Part shown: positions 55,120-63,670 of the stretch, in pieces | Layout of the letters: each line of letters begins with the position of its first letter | Numbering within the stretch: the stretch's first letter is position 1 | Assembly: GCF_014655955.1 (NCBI RefSeq) | Contig: NZ_BNBO01000024.1 | Location: forward strand, 1-64,000 | Reading direction: 5' to 3' | Length of the DNA: 64,000 nucleotides | Origin: Kitasatospora indigofera | GTDB lineage: Bacteria; Actinomycetota; Actinomycetes; Streptomycetales; Streptomycetaceae | Made by a program: the position numbers and the translations under genes | The notes under the pieces: model-generated | The model's database searches: none | Seen by the model: only the letters and a program-made list of their open reading frames with translations | Told to the model about the DNA's origin: nothing

Positions 55120-55600
55120 CCTGATCGCACCGGACGGTGCCGGCGGCACCGCCGCCGCCACCGCCGCCGGGGCGGGCCCGCGCGCGCAGCGCCCGGGCCC
55201 GCCCCCCGCCCGCCATCAGGCCGCGGTGCGCCGCCACCCAGCGGTACACCGCGGCCGCCACCGGCCGCACCGGCGCCAGCGCCAGCGCACCGCCCAGGTA
55301 CGCCCACACCCCGCCGGAGCGCATCAACAGCCGCGCCACCGCCTGTGCGCCGGCGTGCACCCGCCCGTCCGGCGTCACCCAGAGCACCTCCCGCTCGGCC
55401 CGCTCCCGGGTCACCTCACCCCGCCCGCCGGCCCGGGCGTCCAGCTCCGCCAGCGCGGCGAACTGGAACGGCACCGCCTCCCAGCCGCCCGAGGCCAGGG
55501 TCTGCCGCAGATACCGCTCCGCCACGTTCACGCAGGTCGTGCAGAAGGCGCAGTCCCCGTCGAAGACCAGCACCGGATCCCTCGTCACCGCTCGGCTCAT
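55088..55600 (-). CDS. DCC-family (DUF393) thiol-disulfide oxidoreductase-like protein
   Basis: The 170-residue protein opens with LVFDGDCAFCTTCVN, the DxDCxFC signature of the family, which resembles a thioredoxin-type redox site but has no demonstrated activity. A small membrane-leaning region (YLGGALALAPVRPVAAAVY) and a Gly/Arg-rich tail follow. The ATG at 55600 is chosen since GGGGA is just upstream; another ATG at 55618 is possible. It overlaps the surface protein gene at the 3' end. Confidence 0.87.
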   Translation of the reverse strand: MSRAVTRDPVLVFDGDCAFCTTCVNVAERYLRQTLASGGWEAVPFQFAALAELDARAGGRGEVTRERAEREVLWVTPDGRVHAGAQAVARLLMRSGGVWAYLGGALALAPVRPVAAAVYRWVAAHRGLMAGGGRARALRARARPGGGGGGGAAGTVRCDQVSAGPPDGGA

Positions 55601-55795
55601 GACCCGATCGTCCCCCATCCGGACGCAGCCGGGGCACCGGAACCGCCGTCCGAGGATCGAAGCGGCCCGATCCGGGGAAACATGCCGGAACGGCCGGTAC
55701 CCGACGTTGCGTGACAACTGTTCAGACGATCACCCGCGCGGCGGCACCGGGGCACGGTAACCTGCCGCTGACAAGGGGAGGAGGGCACACCACCC

Positions 55796-57445
55796 GTGAC
55801 CAAACTCGACATGACCCCGGGCGCGCAGATACCCCGTACGGACGCGGGCCCGCAGACGGCGGTCACCCAGGCGCTCTCCTCGGTCGCGTACCGCGACTCG
55901 GACCTCACGGCCTTCGAGGACGTCCAGCCCGGCAAGATCAAGGGCGGCCGGTTCAAGCTGCTGCGGCCCAACCTGGGCGAGGCCTTCAGCAAGGCCGTCG
56001 TCTCGCGCACCCTCGGCGCCAAGCGCAATCCGCTGGTGCCCTCCTTCGGCGTCGACGCCCGGATGGTCGTCCAGCACTGCCTGGCCGCCCAGGAGCTGCG
56101 CGACGCCCGGGACCGCAAGCTCATGATCGTGACGCTGGTCAGCGGCCTGCTCTTCCTGCCGGGCACCCTGCTCTGGCTGGCCGCCTTCCAGATCCGGGCC
56201 TGGCTCAAGAAGGACGCCTCCGGCCGGCAGGACATCTACGGCACGCTGGTGCTGGCCGGCGTCGGCCTGATCGCCGTGCTGCTCGCCGTCCGGCCCCCGG
56301 TCACCGGCCTGTGGGCGCTGTACTTCCGGGTGATGACGCTCGCCCCCGTGGCCGGCTGGTTCATCGCCAAGCGGATCGTGCTGCGCAGCACCGAGGACCT
56401 CCGGGCCCGCTGGCTCGGGCTGGTCGAGGGCAACGGCCCCGCCGCGACGGTGCCCAAGGCGGTGCCGCGCGACGACATGGACAAGAAGGCCGCCACCCTC
56501 AAGGCCCAGCTGGGCCGGCTGGAGGCCGAGCAGGAGACCAACGTCCACCACTACGCCGGGCCGAAGGGCCTGCTCGGGGCCGGACGGCGCTGGGGCTCCT
56601 GGGACGTCAGCGCCGAGCTGAAGCCCGCCGAGGGCCACCCGGACTTCCGGACCTTCCACACCTGGGACCTCGCCCGCAAGATCGGCGAGCGGCTGGGCGG
56701 GCTGGGCCGCAGCGAGGTGGCGAACGGCGGCATGCCGGCCTACTCGGTGAACCACTGGGTGATCCAGCACATCCCGGAGGGCGCCGACGAGATCGGCCGT
56801 CCCGGCGGCGCCAGCATGGACGGCGACGGTTTCGTGATGCGCGACCACGCCGTCCAGGAGATCGCCAACAAGCAGACCTTCGGCCAGAGCGGCCCGCGCC
56901 ACGCGGTGGCAACCCAGTTCGTGCTGCACCAGGGGCAGCTGATCTCGACCGTGCTGGTGGAGATCGTCGTACTGTCCAACATCCTGCAGATCACCGTCTC
57001 CGGGTACGCCCTGGGTCCGGTGCACGGCATCTTCACCGGCAAGCCCAAGCCCAAGGAGCTGACCCGCCAGAAGACCGGCAAGTTCTGGGAGGAGGAGACC
57101 GTCCAGCTGCCGCTCATCGACAACGACGAGGTCATCCGCCAGGCCCTGCGGGCGCCCTTCATGCGGGCCCCCGTGCTGCTCGGCTGGCTGGGCGGCGGGA
57201 TGGGCCTGCCGGAGCCGTTCGGGCTGCGCTCGGCCTGGGTGACCAAGACCTGGGCGAGCCGGGACAAGAGCGACGACGTGCTCCGCAGCGCCACCCCGGT
57301 GGTCTCGGCGGTCACCGCGGCGCTGGTCGACTTCCTGGACGAGCACGACATCGACACCAGCCGGTTCAGCAACCGGGTGGGCATCCTGAAGTCCGAGCTG
57401 CAGAGCGTGCGGCCGTTCCTGTTCGACGAGTACCCGGCGGGCTGA
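55796..57445 (+). CDS. Conserved multi-helix membrane protein of unknown function
   Basis: The 549-residue protein has a soluble N-terminus (about 1-108), three membrane helices in sequence (LMIVTLVSGLLFLPGTLLWLA, IYGTLVLAGVGLIAVLLAV and the region around LYFRVMTLAPVAGWFIA), then a large soluble domain (about 195-380) and one more hydrophobic segment near LISTVLVEIVVLSNILQITV, with a soluble C-terminus. No catalytic motif was recognised. The start is GTG at 55796 with GAGGAGG about 11 bases upstream. It faces the HIT gene across a long perfect hairpin. The family appears restricted to actinobacteria as far as I can judge; I cannot assign a function. Confidence 0.75.
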   Translation: MTKLDMTPGAQIPRTDAGPQTAVTQALSSVAYRDSDLTAFEDVQPGKIKGGRFKLLRPNLGEAFSKAVVSRTLGAKRNPLVPSFGVDARMVVQHCLAAQELRDARDRKLMIVTLVSGLLFLPGTLLWLAAFQIRAWLKKDASGRQDIYGTLVLAGVGLIAVLLAVRPPVTGLWALYFRVMTLAPVAGWFIAKRIVLRSTEDLRARWLGLVEGNGPAATVPKAVPRDDMDKKAATLKAQLGRLEAEQETNVHHYAGPKGLLGAGRRWGSWDVSAELKPAEGHPDFRTFHTWDLARKIGERLGGLGRSEVANGGMPAYSVNHWVIQHIPEGADEIGRPGGASMDGDGFVMRDHAVQEIANKQTFGQSGPRHAVATQFVLHQGQLISTVLVEIVVLSNILQITVSGYALGPVHGIFTGKPKPKELTRQKTGKFWEEETVQLPLIDNDEVIRQALRAPFMRAPVLLGWLGGGMGLPEPFGLRSAWVTKTWASRDKSDDVLRSATPVVSAVTAALVDFLDEHDIDTSRFSNRVGILKSELQSVRPFLFDEYPAG

Positions 57446-57450
57446 GCCCG

Positions 57451-57501
57451 CACGACGGCGGGGCCCGTACCGGTGCGTCCGGTACGGGCCCCGCCGTCGT
57501 G
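57451..57501. terminator. Long bidirectional terminator
   Basis: A 23-bp perfect stem starting CACGACGGCGGGGCCC closes the 5-base loop TGCGT between the convergent membrane protein and HIT genes. It is the longest perfect spaced hairpin in the window. Confidence 0.93.
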
Positions 57502-57539
57502 TCCGGCCGACGGCCCGCAGGCCGGCTGCCGCGGCCGGG

Positions 57540-58088
57540 TCAGCCCTGCGGCCAGGCCTCGGCCAGCATCTTGCGGGTGTCGGCGAGCAGCTGCGGCAGC
57601 ACCTTGGTGTGGCCCACCACCGGCATGAAGTTGGTGTCCCCGCCCCAGCGCGGCACCACGTGCTGGTGCAGGTGCGCGGCGATGCCGGCACCCGCCGCCG
57701 TGCCCTGGTTCATCCCGATGTTGAAGCCGTGCGCGCCCGAGGCGGCGCGCAGCGCGGTCATCGCCTTCTTGGTGAAGACCGCGAGCTCGTCGGTCTCGGC
57801 CGCGTCCAGCTCGGTGTAGTCGGCCACGTGCCGGTACGGGACGACCATCAAGTGGCCGCCGTTGTACGGGTACAGGTTGAGCACCGCGAACACCGCGGTG
57901 CCGCGGGCGACGACCAGCCCCTCCTCGTCGCTCAGCGAGGGGATCGAGCAGAACGGGCAACCGTCGTCCGGAGCCGGGCCGGTGGGCTTGTTCTCGCCCT
58001 GGATGTAGGCCATCCGATGGGGGGTCCACAGGCGGCGGAAGCCGTCCGGCTCCCCGACGCCCCGCTGCAGTTCCGGCTCACTCGTCAT
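57540..58088 (-). CDS. HIT-family nucleotide hydrolase/AP4A phosphorylase-like protein
   Basis: The 182-residue protein has the histidine triad HLHQHVVPRWGGD with upstream FNIGMNQGTAAGAGI, and matches M. tuberculosis Rv2613c, which acts as an AP4A phosphorylase. The N-terminal segment FRRLWTPHRMAYI and the Cys pair CPFCSI suggest a metal site. It lies between pgsA and thrS, as in mycobacteria, although EF-G2 and other genes are inserted here. The ATG at 58088 is used; an alternative ATG at 58100 would add four residues. Hydrolysis of AP4A by-products of thrS would fit (inference). Confidence 0.92.
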   Translation of the reverse strand: MTSEPELQRGVGEPDGFRRLWTPHRMAYIQGENKPTGPAPDDGCPFCSIPSLSDEEGLVVARGTAVFAVLNLYPYNGGHLMVVPYRHVADYTELDAAETDELAVFTKKAMTALRAASGAHGFNIGMNQGTAAGAGIAAHLHQHVVPRWGGDTNFMPVVGHTKVLPQLLADTRKMLAEAWPQG

Positions 58089-58126
58089 GCTGATCAGCAT
58101 ATTCGCCGAGGGCCGCTTGCAAAGCA

Positions 58127-58159
58127 GTGCGGGGCAGACTCGTGGAGTCCGCCCCGCAC
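58127..58159 (-). terminator. Hairpin between thrS and the HIT gene
   Basis: A 13-bp stem with one mismatch (outer GTGCGGGGC/GCCCCGCAC and inner GACT/AGTC) closes the loop CGTGG, starting 33 bases after the thrS stop. It could terminate or attenuate thrS transcription. Confidence 0.7.
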
Positions 58160-58191
58160 CGCTCACCGCGCCGGTGTCACCACCGGGCGCG

Positions 58192-60168
58192 TCACACCTG
58201 GATCCGGCGCTCCACCGCGTCCACGATCTCGGCGATCGCGTCGGCGACGGGCACGCCGTTCTTCTGCTCACCGTTGCGGTAGCGGAAGGAGACCGCGCCG
58301 GCCTCGATGTCCTCGTTGCCCGCGATCAGCATGAACGGGAACTTCTGCTTCTGGGCGTTCCTGATCTTCTTCTGCATCCGGTCGTCGGAGGCGTCCACCT
58401 CGACCCGGATCCCGCGCTTCTTCAGCTCGGCCGCGACCTCCTGGAGGTACGGCACGTGCTCGTCGGTGATCGGGATGCCGACCACGGTGACCGGGGCGAG
58501 CCACGGCGGCATGGCGCCGGCGTAGTGCTCCAGCAGGACCGCGAAGAACCGCTCGATCGAGCCGAACAGGGCCCGGTGGATCATGACCGGGCGCTGGCGC
58601 GAGCCGTCCGCCGCGGTGTACTCCAGGTCGAAGCGCTCCGGCAGGTTGAAGTCCAGCTGGATGGTGGACATCTGCCAGGTGCGGCCGATCGCGTCCTTGG
58701 CCTGGACGGAGATCTTCGGGCCGTAGAAGGCCGCGCCGCCCGGGTCCGGCACCAGCGGCAGGCCCTGCTTCTCGGCCACCTTGCGGAGGACCTCGGTGGC
58801 CTCCTCCCACGCCTCGTCCGAGCCGACGAACTTCTCCGGGTCCTTGGTGGAGAGTTCGAGGTAGAAGTCGGTGAGGCCGTAGTCGCGCAGCAGGTCCAGG
58901 ACGAAGGTCAGCGTCGAGTCGAGCTCGTCCGCCATCTGGTCACGGGTGCAGTAGATGTGCGCGTCGTCCTGGGTGAAGCCGCGGGCCCGGGTCAGGCCGT
59001 GCACCACGCCGGACTTCTCGTACCGGTACACGGTGCCGAACTCGAAGAGGCGCAGCGGCAGTTCGCGGTAGGAGCGGCCGCGCGCGTCGAAGATCAGGTT
59101 GTGCATCGGGCAGTTCATCGGCTTGAGGTAGTAGTCCACGCCCTCGTCGAGCTGCATGGGCGGGTACATGCCGTCCGCGTACCAGTCGAGGTGGCCGCTC
59201 TTCTCGAAGAGCTTCCCCTTGGTGGCGTGCGGGGTGTAGACGAACTCGTAGCCCTCCTGCTCGTGCCGGCGGCGCGAGTAGTCCTCCATGGTGCGGCGGA
59301 TGATGCCGCCCTTGGGGTGGAAGACGGCGAGGCCGGAGCCGATGTCCTCGGGGATGGAGAAGAGGTCCAGCTCGTTGCCGAGCTTGCGGTGGTCGCGCTT
59401 CTCGGCCTCGACCAGGAAGTCCAGGTGGGCCTTCAGCTCGTCCTTCGACGGCCAGGCGGTGCCGTAGATGCGCTGCAGCATCGGGTTCTTCTCGCTGCCG
59501 CGCCAGTAGGCGGCCGCGTTGCGCATCAGCTTGAACGCCGGGATCTGCCGGGTGCTCGGCAGGTGCGGGCCGCGGCAGAGGTCGCCCCAGCACAGGTCGC
59601 CGGTCTTGGCGTCCAGGTTGTCGTAGATGGTCAGCTCGGCGCCGCCCACCTCGACGTTGGAGCCGTCCTCGGCGGAGGCGGAGCCCTTGAGGCCGATCAG
59701 CTCCAGCTTGTACGGCTCGCCGGCCAGCTCCTCGCGGGCGGCGTCGTCGGCGACCACCCGGCGGGAGAACTTCTGCCCGCGCTTGATGATCTCCTGCATC
59801 TTCTTCTCGATGGCCTTGAGGTCATCGGGGTGGAACGGCTTCTCGACGTCGAAGTCGTAGTAGAAGCCGTCCTTGACCGGCGGGCCGATGCCGAGCTTGG
59901 CCTCGGGGAAGAGCTGCTGCACGGCCTGCGCCATCACGTGCGCGGTGGAGTGGCGCAGGATGTCCAGGCCGTCCTTGCTGCCGATCTCGACGGGCTCGAC
60001 CTCGTCGCCGTCCTGGACGGCGTAGGCGAGGTCCTTGAGCGCGCCGGCGACCCGGGCAGCGATGATCGAGCGGTCGTCGGCGAAGAGCTCGGCGGCCGTC
60101 GTGCCCGTGGTCACCACGCGCTCTTCCCGATCGGGTTCGCGGTTGATGATTACCCGGACGTCCGTCAC
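58192..60168 (-). CDS. thrS: Threonyl-tRNA synthetase
   Basis: ThrRS charges tRNA-Thr. The 658-residue protein has an N-terminal TGS domain (about 1-65), the editing region with [11 protein letters not shown], a class II core (motif 2 in [25 protein letters not shown] and motif 3 in [22 protein letters not shown]) and a C-terminal anticodon-binding domain ([20 protein letters not shown]). The start is GTG at 60168 with AGGAGA upstream. A T-box leader was looked for and not found. Confidence 0.96.
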   Translation of the reverse strand: MTDVRVIINREPDREERVVTTGTTAAELFADDRSIIAARVAGALKDLAYAVQDGDEVEPVEIGSKDGLDILRHSTAHVMAQAVQQLFPEAKLGIGPPVKDGFYYDFDVEKPFHPDDLKAIEKKMQEIIKRGQKFSRRVVADDAAREELAGEPYKLELIGLKGSASAEDGSNVEVGGAELTIYDNLDAKTGDLCWGDLCRGPHLPSTRQIPAFKLMRNAAAYWRGSEKNPMLQRIYGTAWPSKDELKAHLDFLVEAEKRDHRKLGNELDLFSIPEDIGSGLAVFHPKGGIIRRTMEDYSRRRHEQEGYEFVYTPHATKGKLFEKSGHLDWYADGMYPPMQLDEGVDYYLKPMNCPMHNLIFDARGRSYRELPLRLFEFGTVYRYEKSGVVHGLTRARGFTQDDAHIYCTRDQMADELDSTLTFVLDLLRDYGLTDFYLELSTKDPEKFVGSDEAWEEATEVLRKVAEKQGLPLVPDPGGAAFYGPKISVQAKDAIGRTWQMSTIQLDFNLPERFDLEYTAADGSRQRPVMIHRALFGSIERFFAVLLEHYAGAMPPWLAPVTVVGIPITDEHVPYLQEVAAELKKRGIRVEVDASDDRMQKKIRNAQKQKFPFMLIAGNEDIEAGAVSFRYRNGEQKNGVPVADAIAEIVDAVERRIQV

Positions 60169-60324
60169 CGGTCTCTCCTGACGTGCTGGAAGCGTGAGGC
60201 GCAGCACTTCACTGCGCGTTCACGATGGTACCGAGAGCGGCGACCGCCTCGCGCACCCATATACCCGTTCCGGTGCCCGCGGCGGCCGCGACCGCCGCAA
60301 CGGCTCGGGCCCGGGGCCCGCCGC

Positions 60325-61482
60325 TCAGTCCTGGCCGCCCTCCCCCAGCGTCTTGAGCAGCCGCTCGCGCTCGGCGTCCTCCAGCCGGACGAGCTCCAGG
60401 CCGTGCGGCCGGGCCAGCCTGCGGAAGCCGCCGCGCCGCTCCAGCCGGCCGCCGACCCGGACCGGGACCCCGGTCAGGTGGGCCTCGGCGGCCAGCCGGT
60501 AGTCACGGTCGTCCAGCCGGACCTTGACCTCGGCGACCTCGGCGCCGCTGAGCACCCGCAGCCGTACCGACCCGGGGCCGGCCGGGCCGCCGCGCTTGAG
60601 CCGCACCACCACACCGACGACGGTGACCGCCACCGCGGGCTCGATCCGCTCCAGCAGTTCGGCGGCCTCCTCCAGGGCCGGCAGGTCGCCGGGGGAGAAC
60701 TCCAGCGCGATCCGCCGGTCGCCGAAGCCGCCCGGGGTGCCGACCGCGGCCGACCAGGCCACCGAGACCTGCGCGGCGGTGGCTCCGCGGACCAGCAGCT
60801 GGACGGCCTCGACCAGTTCGCGGCTGACGCCGCTCTGCACCGCGTTCTCGAAGGCCTCCAGCCCGCCGCTGACCCGCCGGTAGTCGACCGCGTCTCGCAT
60901 CGCCTCCAGCGCCCGGACCAGCGTGGTGACGGCGGCCCGGCCCTCCGGGGCCGGGGTGTAGGCGGTGAGGCCGCCCGCCGTGGCGGGCCCGACCACCAGG
61001 GCCCGCTGCACGAAGTCGCCGGCCCAGCCGTCCAGCCGGGCGCCGAAGTAGGCGGCCCTGGTGCGGGCGGCCTTGGCGGCGGCGGAGAGCATCGCCCGGG
61101 CCGCCTCGTGCAGCCGCTCCTCGCCCTCCCAGGTCACCGCGCCGGGCACGCCGGGCTGTTCACGGCGCCACTGGATCTCGTCCCCGGGCACGGTGAGCGC
61201 CAGCAGGATCGAGCGGGCGGAGGGGGTGTGCGAGCGGGAGAGGGCGGTCACCGCGTCGGCGAGCAGGTCCACCGCGTCGTCGAAACCGCCGCCGGCCGGC
61301 ACCAGCACGCTGGTGCCGGGGTCGCTGTCGCCCGGCGGGGTCCAGCGCCCGTAGCGGGCCGTCGGGCCGCCGCGGCGCACCCAGCCGTGCCGGGCGAGCA
61401 GGGTGGCCAGCACCGCCGGGTCGACCGCCGCGGGGTCCGGCAGCGCCGGCGCCCCGTCCTCGGACATCCGGGTACCCGTCAT
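60325..61482 (-). CDS. Conserved hypothetical protein
   Basis: The 385-residue protein is Ala, Leu and Arg-rich with alternating predicted alpha/beta segments and no membrane helix or recognised motif. Landmarks are LATLLARHGWVRRGGPTARYGRWTPPGD near the N-terminus and VRVGGRLERRGGFRRLARPHGLELVRL near the end, the latter typical of a Streptomyces-restricted family. The ATG at 61482 has GGGAGGA upstream. It runs in the same direction as thrS but is separated by 156 bases. Function unknown. Confidence 0.75.
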   Translation of the reverse strand: MTGTRMSEDGAPALPDPAAVDPAVLATLLARHGWVRRGGPTARYGRWTPPGDSDPGTSVLVPAGGGFDDAVDLLADAVTALSRSHTPSARSILLALTVPGDEIQWRREQPGVPGAVTWEGEERLHEAARAMLSAAAKAARTRAAYFGARLDGWAGDFVQRALVVGPATAGGLTAYTPAPEGRAAVTTLVRALEAMRDAVDYRRVSGGLEAFENAVQSGVSRELVEAVQLLVRGATAAQVSVAWSAAVGTPGGFGDRRIALEFSPGDLPALEEAAELLERIEPAVAVTVVGVVVRLKRGGPAGPGSVRLRVLSGAEVAEVKVRLDDRDYRLAAEAHLTGVPVRVGGRLERRGGFRRLARPHGLELVRLEDAERERLLKTLGEGGQD

Positions 61483-61516
61483 GTGTCGGTTCCTCCCAGC
61501 CGGGGGCGCCGGCCGG

Positions 61517-62107
61517 TCACGGGCTGCCGCCCGCGCCGACCCTCGCCATGATCTCGCACAGTGCGCGGTCGTCGAAGACCTTGGCCACCGGCACCCGCAC
61601 GTTGGTCCGCCGCTGTCCGGTGACCGGGTGGCCGGCCAGGTTGACCCAGTAGCAGCAGTGCCGCAGCTCCAGGGCGTCCGGCCGGGCCTGCAGCCACTGG
61701 TCGACCTGGCGCGGCAGCAGCATGACCACCAGGATCTTGGGCACCGCCACCTGCGCGCGGGCCAGTTTGCGCAGGTGGGCGTTGTCGAGCGTGAAGCTGA
61801 AGTGCGGCCCGGCGGGGGCCGCCGCGATCTGCTGGGTGGCCTTCAGCTGGATCTTGACGGTGACCTCGTCGTCGACCGTGTGGGCCGGTGAGCCGTGGCT
61901 GACCTGCCAGTCGATCCCGTTGTCGGGGAAGGGCTGGGAGAGCGAGCAGCCGGCCGCCGCCGCGACCGCGTGCAGGTAGGCCACCTGCAGCGTCTCCATG
62001 CAGGCGGTGGTGGCCAGGTTGCCGCGCGGCACGGCCGGCGTCCCCCCGGGCCGGGCCGGGCCGCCGGACTGCGTCGTGTCCCCGGACTGCGGTTGCGTCA
62101 GCGCCAC
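61517..62107 (-). CDS. DUF4365 domain protein (PD-(D/E)xK-like)
   Basis: The 196-residue protein matches DUF4365: SLSQPFPDNGIDWQVSH with an acidic D and, after a strand, KIQLKATQQIAAAPAG with the Q-x-K of a PD-(D/E)xK-like core. Such domains are nuclease-like, and DUF4365 appears in many lineages, often in genes of unknown function. A nuclease activity here is only suggested by the fold. The GTG at 62107 is preferred since GGGAGGCGGGAG precedes it. It is divergent from a DEDDh exonuclease gene 239 bases away. Confidence 0.8.
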   Translation of the reverse strand: MALTQPQSGDTTQSGGPARPGGTPAVPRGNLATTACMETLQVAYLHAVAAAAGCSLSQPFPDNGIDWQVSHGSPAHTVDDEVTVKIQLKATQQIAAAPAGPHFSFTLDNAHLRKLARAQVAVPKILVVMLLPRQVDQWLQARPDALELRHCCYWVNLAGHPVTGQRRTNVRVPVAKVFDDRALCEIMARVGAGGSP

Positions 62108-62239
62108 GGCTCCCGCCTCCCCCACCTCGGCGCGCGGCGTCCCGCCCCGTTCGGACGGACCACCACCGGGATCATCCCCGAGGAGCCCGGCGGCAAACGG
62201 GTTGAGGGCCCGTCAGAACGGGGTATCACCTGGACAGGA

Positions 62240-62293
62240 CGAGACCGGGCGGGGCGAACCGCCGGTCCTCGGCGGTGCGCCCGCCCGGTCTCG
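62240..62293. other. Structured inverted repeat between divergent genes
   Basis: An outer 14-bp perfect stem (CGAGACCGGGCGGG with CCCGCCCGGTCTCG) encloses a nested 7-bp stem (ACCGCCG with CGGCGGT) around GTCCT. It lies 53 bases before the exonuclease start, and about 130 bases before the DUF4365 start on the other strand. It is not between convergent ends, so it is more likely a leader RNA structure or a protein binding site than a terminator. Confidence 0.7.
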
Positions 62294-62346
62294 CCGGCTC
62301 CGGCCGGCCGTCCGCATCTCCTGAGGGCAGTACCTGAGGGGCGGTT

Positions 62347-63114
62347 ATGCAGCAGCAATGGTTCACGGGCCCGCTCGCCTCCTTCGACACCGAGACCACC
62401 GGCGTGGACGTCGAGACCGATCGCATCGTCTCGGCCGCCCTGGTGGTCCAACTCGCGCCCGGCGCCGTGCCGCAGGCCACGACCTGGCTGGCCGACCCCG
62501 GCGTGCCGATCCCGGACGGCGCCCGCGCGGTGCACGGCATCACCGACGAGCGGGTCCGCGCCGAGGGCCGGCCGGCCCGGACGGTGGTGGCCGAGATCGC
62601 CCGCGCGCTCGGCGAGCAGGCCCGGGCCGGCACCCCGGTGGTGGTGATGAACGCGCCGTACGACCTGACGCTGCTGGACCGCGAGTTGCGCCGGCACCGG
62701 GACGTCACGCTGGCCGACTGCCTGGGCCCGGCCGAGCTGCTGATACTGGATCCGCGGGTGCTCGACAAGCACGTCGACCGGTACCGCAAGGGGCGCCGCA
62801 CGCTGACCGACCTGTGCGCCCACTACGGGGTCGAGCTGACGGGCGCGCACGACGCCGCGGCCGACGCGACGGCCGCCATGGGCCTGGTCCGGATCCTGGC
62901 CGCCCGCTACCCGGGGGCGCTCGGCGCGCTCGGTCCGGCCGACCTGCACCTGCGGCAGCGGGTCTGGCACGCGGCGCAGGCCCGCGGGCTGCAGAACTGG
63001 TTCGACCGCTCGGGCACCCCGGAACGGGTGGACCTGTCCTGGCCGTTGCGCCCGCTGCGGTGCGCCTGCGGCCGGCGGCTGTCGCCCGAGCACCGCTGCG
63101 AGGCGGCGGCGTGA
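62347..63114 (+). CDS. DEDDh-family 3'-5' exonuclease
   Basis: The 255-residue protein is a DnaQ-like exonuclease. The three motifs are visible: Exo I ASFDTETTGVD (Asp, Glu), Exo II MNAPYDLTLLDRE, and Exo III HDAAADATAA with the catalytic His of the DEDDh type. A C-terminal segment with Cys pairs (CACGRRLSPEHRC) could bind a metal. Such proteins proofread or degrade DNA or RNA ends. The ATG has GAGGGG upstream. It is not next to a polymerase; the DUF4365 gene is divergent. Confidence 0.92.
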   Translation: MQQQWFTGPLASFDTETTGVDVETDRIVSAALVVQLAPGAVPQATTWLADPGVPIPDGARAVHGITDERVRAEGRPARTVVAEIARALGEQARAGTPVVVMNAPYDLTLLDRELRRHRDVTLADCLGPAELLILDPRVLDKHVDRYRKGRRTLTDLCAHYGVELTGAHDAAADATAAMGLVRILAARYPGALGALGPADLHLRQRVWHAAQARGLQNWFDRSGTPERVDLSWPLRPLRCACGRRLSPEHRCEAAA

Positions 63115-63172
63115 CGCCGTGCCCCTCGGGCGGCGGCGGTCCGGCGGCCCCGTGACGGTGCCGCCGCATGCG

Positions 63173-63206
63173 ACAGGCCCCGACCGGAGAACCGGTCGGG
63201 GCCTGT
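63173..63206. terminator. Terminator after the exonuclease gene and tRNA-Val copy 1
   Basis: ACAGGCCCCGACCGG and CCGGTCGGGGCCTGT form a 15-bp perfect stem around the loop AGAA between the exonuclease stop and the first tRNA gene, which run towards each other. Confidence 0.88.
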
Positions 63207-63241
63207 GCGCTGCCGGTTGTCAGACAACCGTGCTGTCCGGG

Positions 63242-63313
63242 TGGGCGATACTGGGATCGAACCAGTGACCCCTTCGGTGTGAACGAAGTGCTCTCCCGCT
63301 GAGCTAATCGCCC
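63242..63313 (-). tRNA. tRNA-Val(CAC), copy 1
   Basis: A 72-nucleotide tRNA folds with GGGCGAT/ATCGCCC acceptor stem, D stem GCTC/GAGC, anticodon stem CTTCG/CGAAG with loop TTCACAC (anticodon CAC, Val codon GUG), T stem ACTGG/CCAGT with TTCGATC loop, and discriminator A. The CCA end is not encoded. It is identical to the copy at 63525-63596. Confidence 0.97.
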
Positions 63314-63465
63314 GGGCAACGAGAAGAAGACTAGCACCATTCGAGGGCCGCCCCGCAACCCGCCCGCCCTCCGGCAGCTGTCGGACCCGCAGAACTCGGG
63401 CGCCGCAGGGAAGATGACTGCGCCTCAGCCGGATTCACCGCCGGCGGAACGGGATTATCGGTAAA

Positions 63466-63508
63466 AGACGTGGAGCCCCGGCCATTTAATGGCCGGGGCT
63501 CCACGTCT
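63466..63508 (-). terminator. Rho-independent terminator of tRNA-Val copy 2
   Basis: A 20-bp perfect stem beginning AGACGTGGAGCCCCGGCC with a 3-base loop is followed on the minus strand by TTTTA. It stands between the two tRNA genes, so each copy appears to be transcribed alone. Confidence 0.93.
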
Positions 63509-63524
63509 CACCAATGCATTCCGG

Positions 63525-63596
63525 TGGGCGATACTGGGATCGAACCAGTGACCCCTTCGGTGTGAACGAAGTGCTCTCCCGCTGAGCTAATCGCCC
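63525..63596 (-). tRNA. tRNA-Val(CAC), copy 2
   Basis: It is identical over all 72 positions to copy 1, including the anticodon CAC, and again lacks an encoded CCA. The flanking bases are similar for a few positions, then differ, and a strong terminator follows, which suggests an old duplication with separate transcription. Confidence 0.97.
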
Positions 63597-63670
63597 GGGT
63601 GCAGGGAAAACATTACCGCATCCCGAAGGCTGCTCCGAACACCCCTCGGCGGTCCGGCCGGGCGGACCGG

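Noticed and set aside
60169-60324. T-box leader before thrS
   Set aside because: No T-box sequence or specifier loop pattern is visible. This stretch is only the short gap before the next gene, and the start is preceded by a normal ribosome binding site.
63242-63596. tRNA-Val pair as an integrated element boundary
   Set aside because: No integrase, no att-like repeat outside the tRNA sequence, and the flanking genes look like ordinary core genes.
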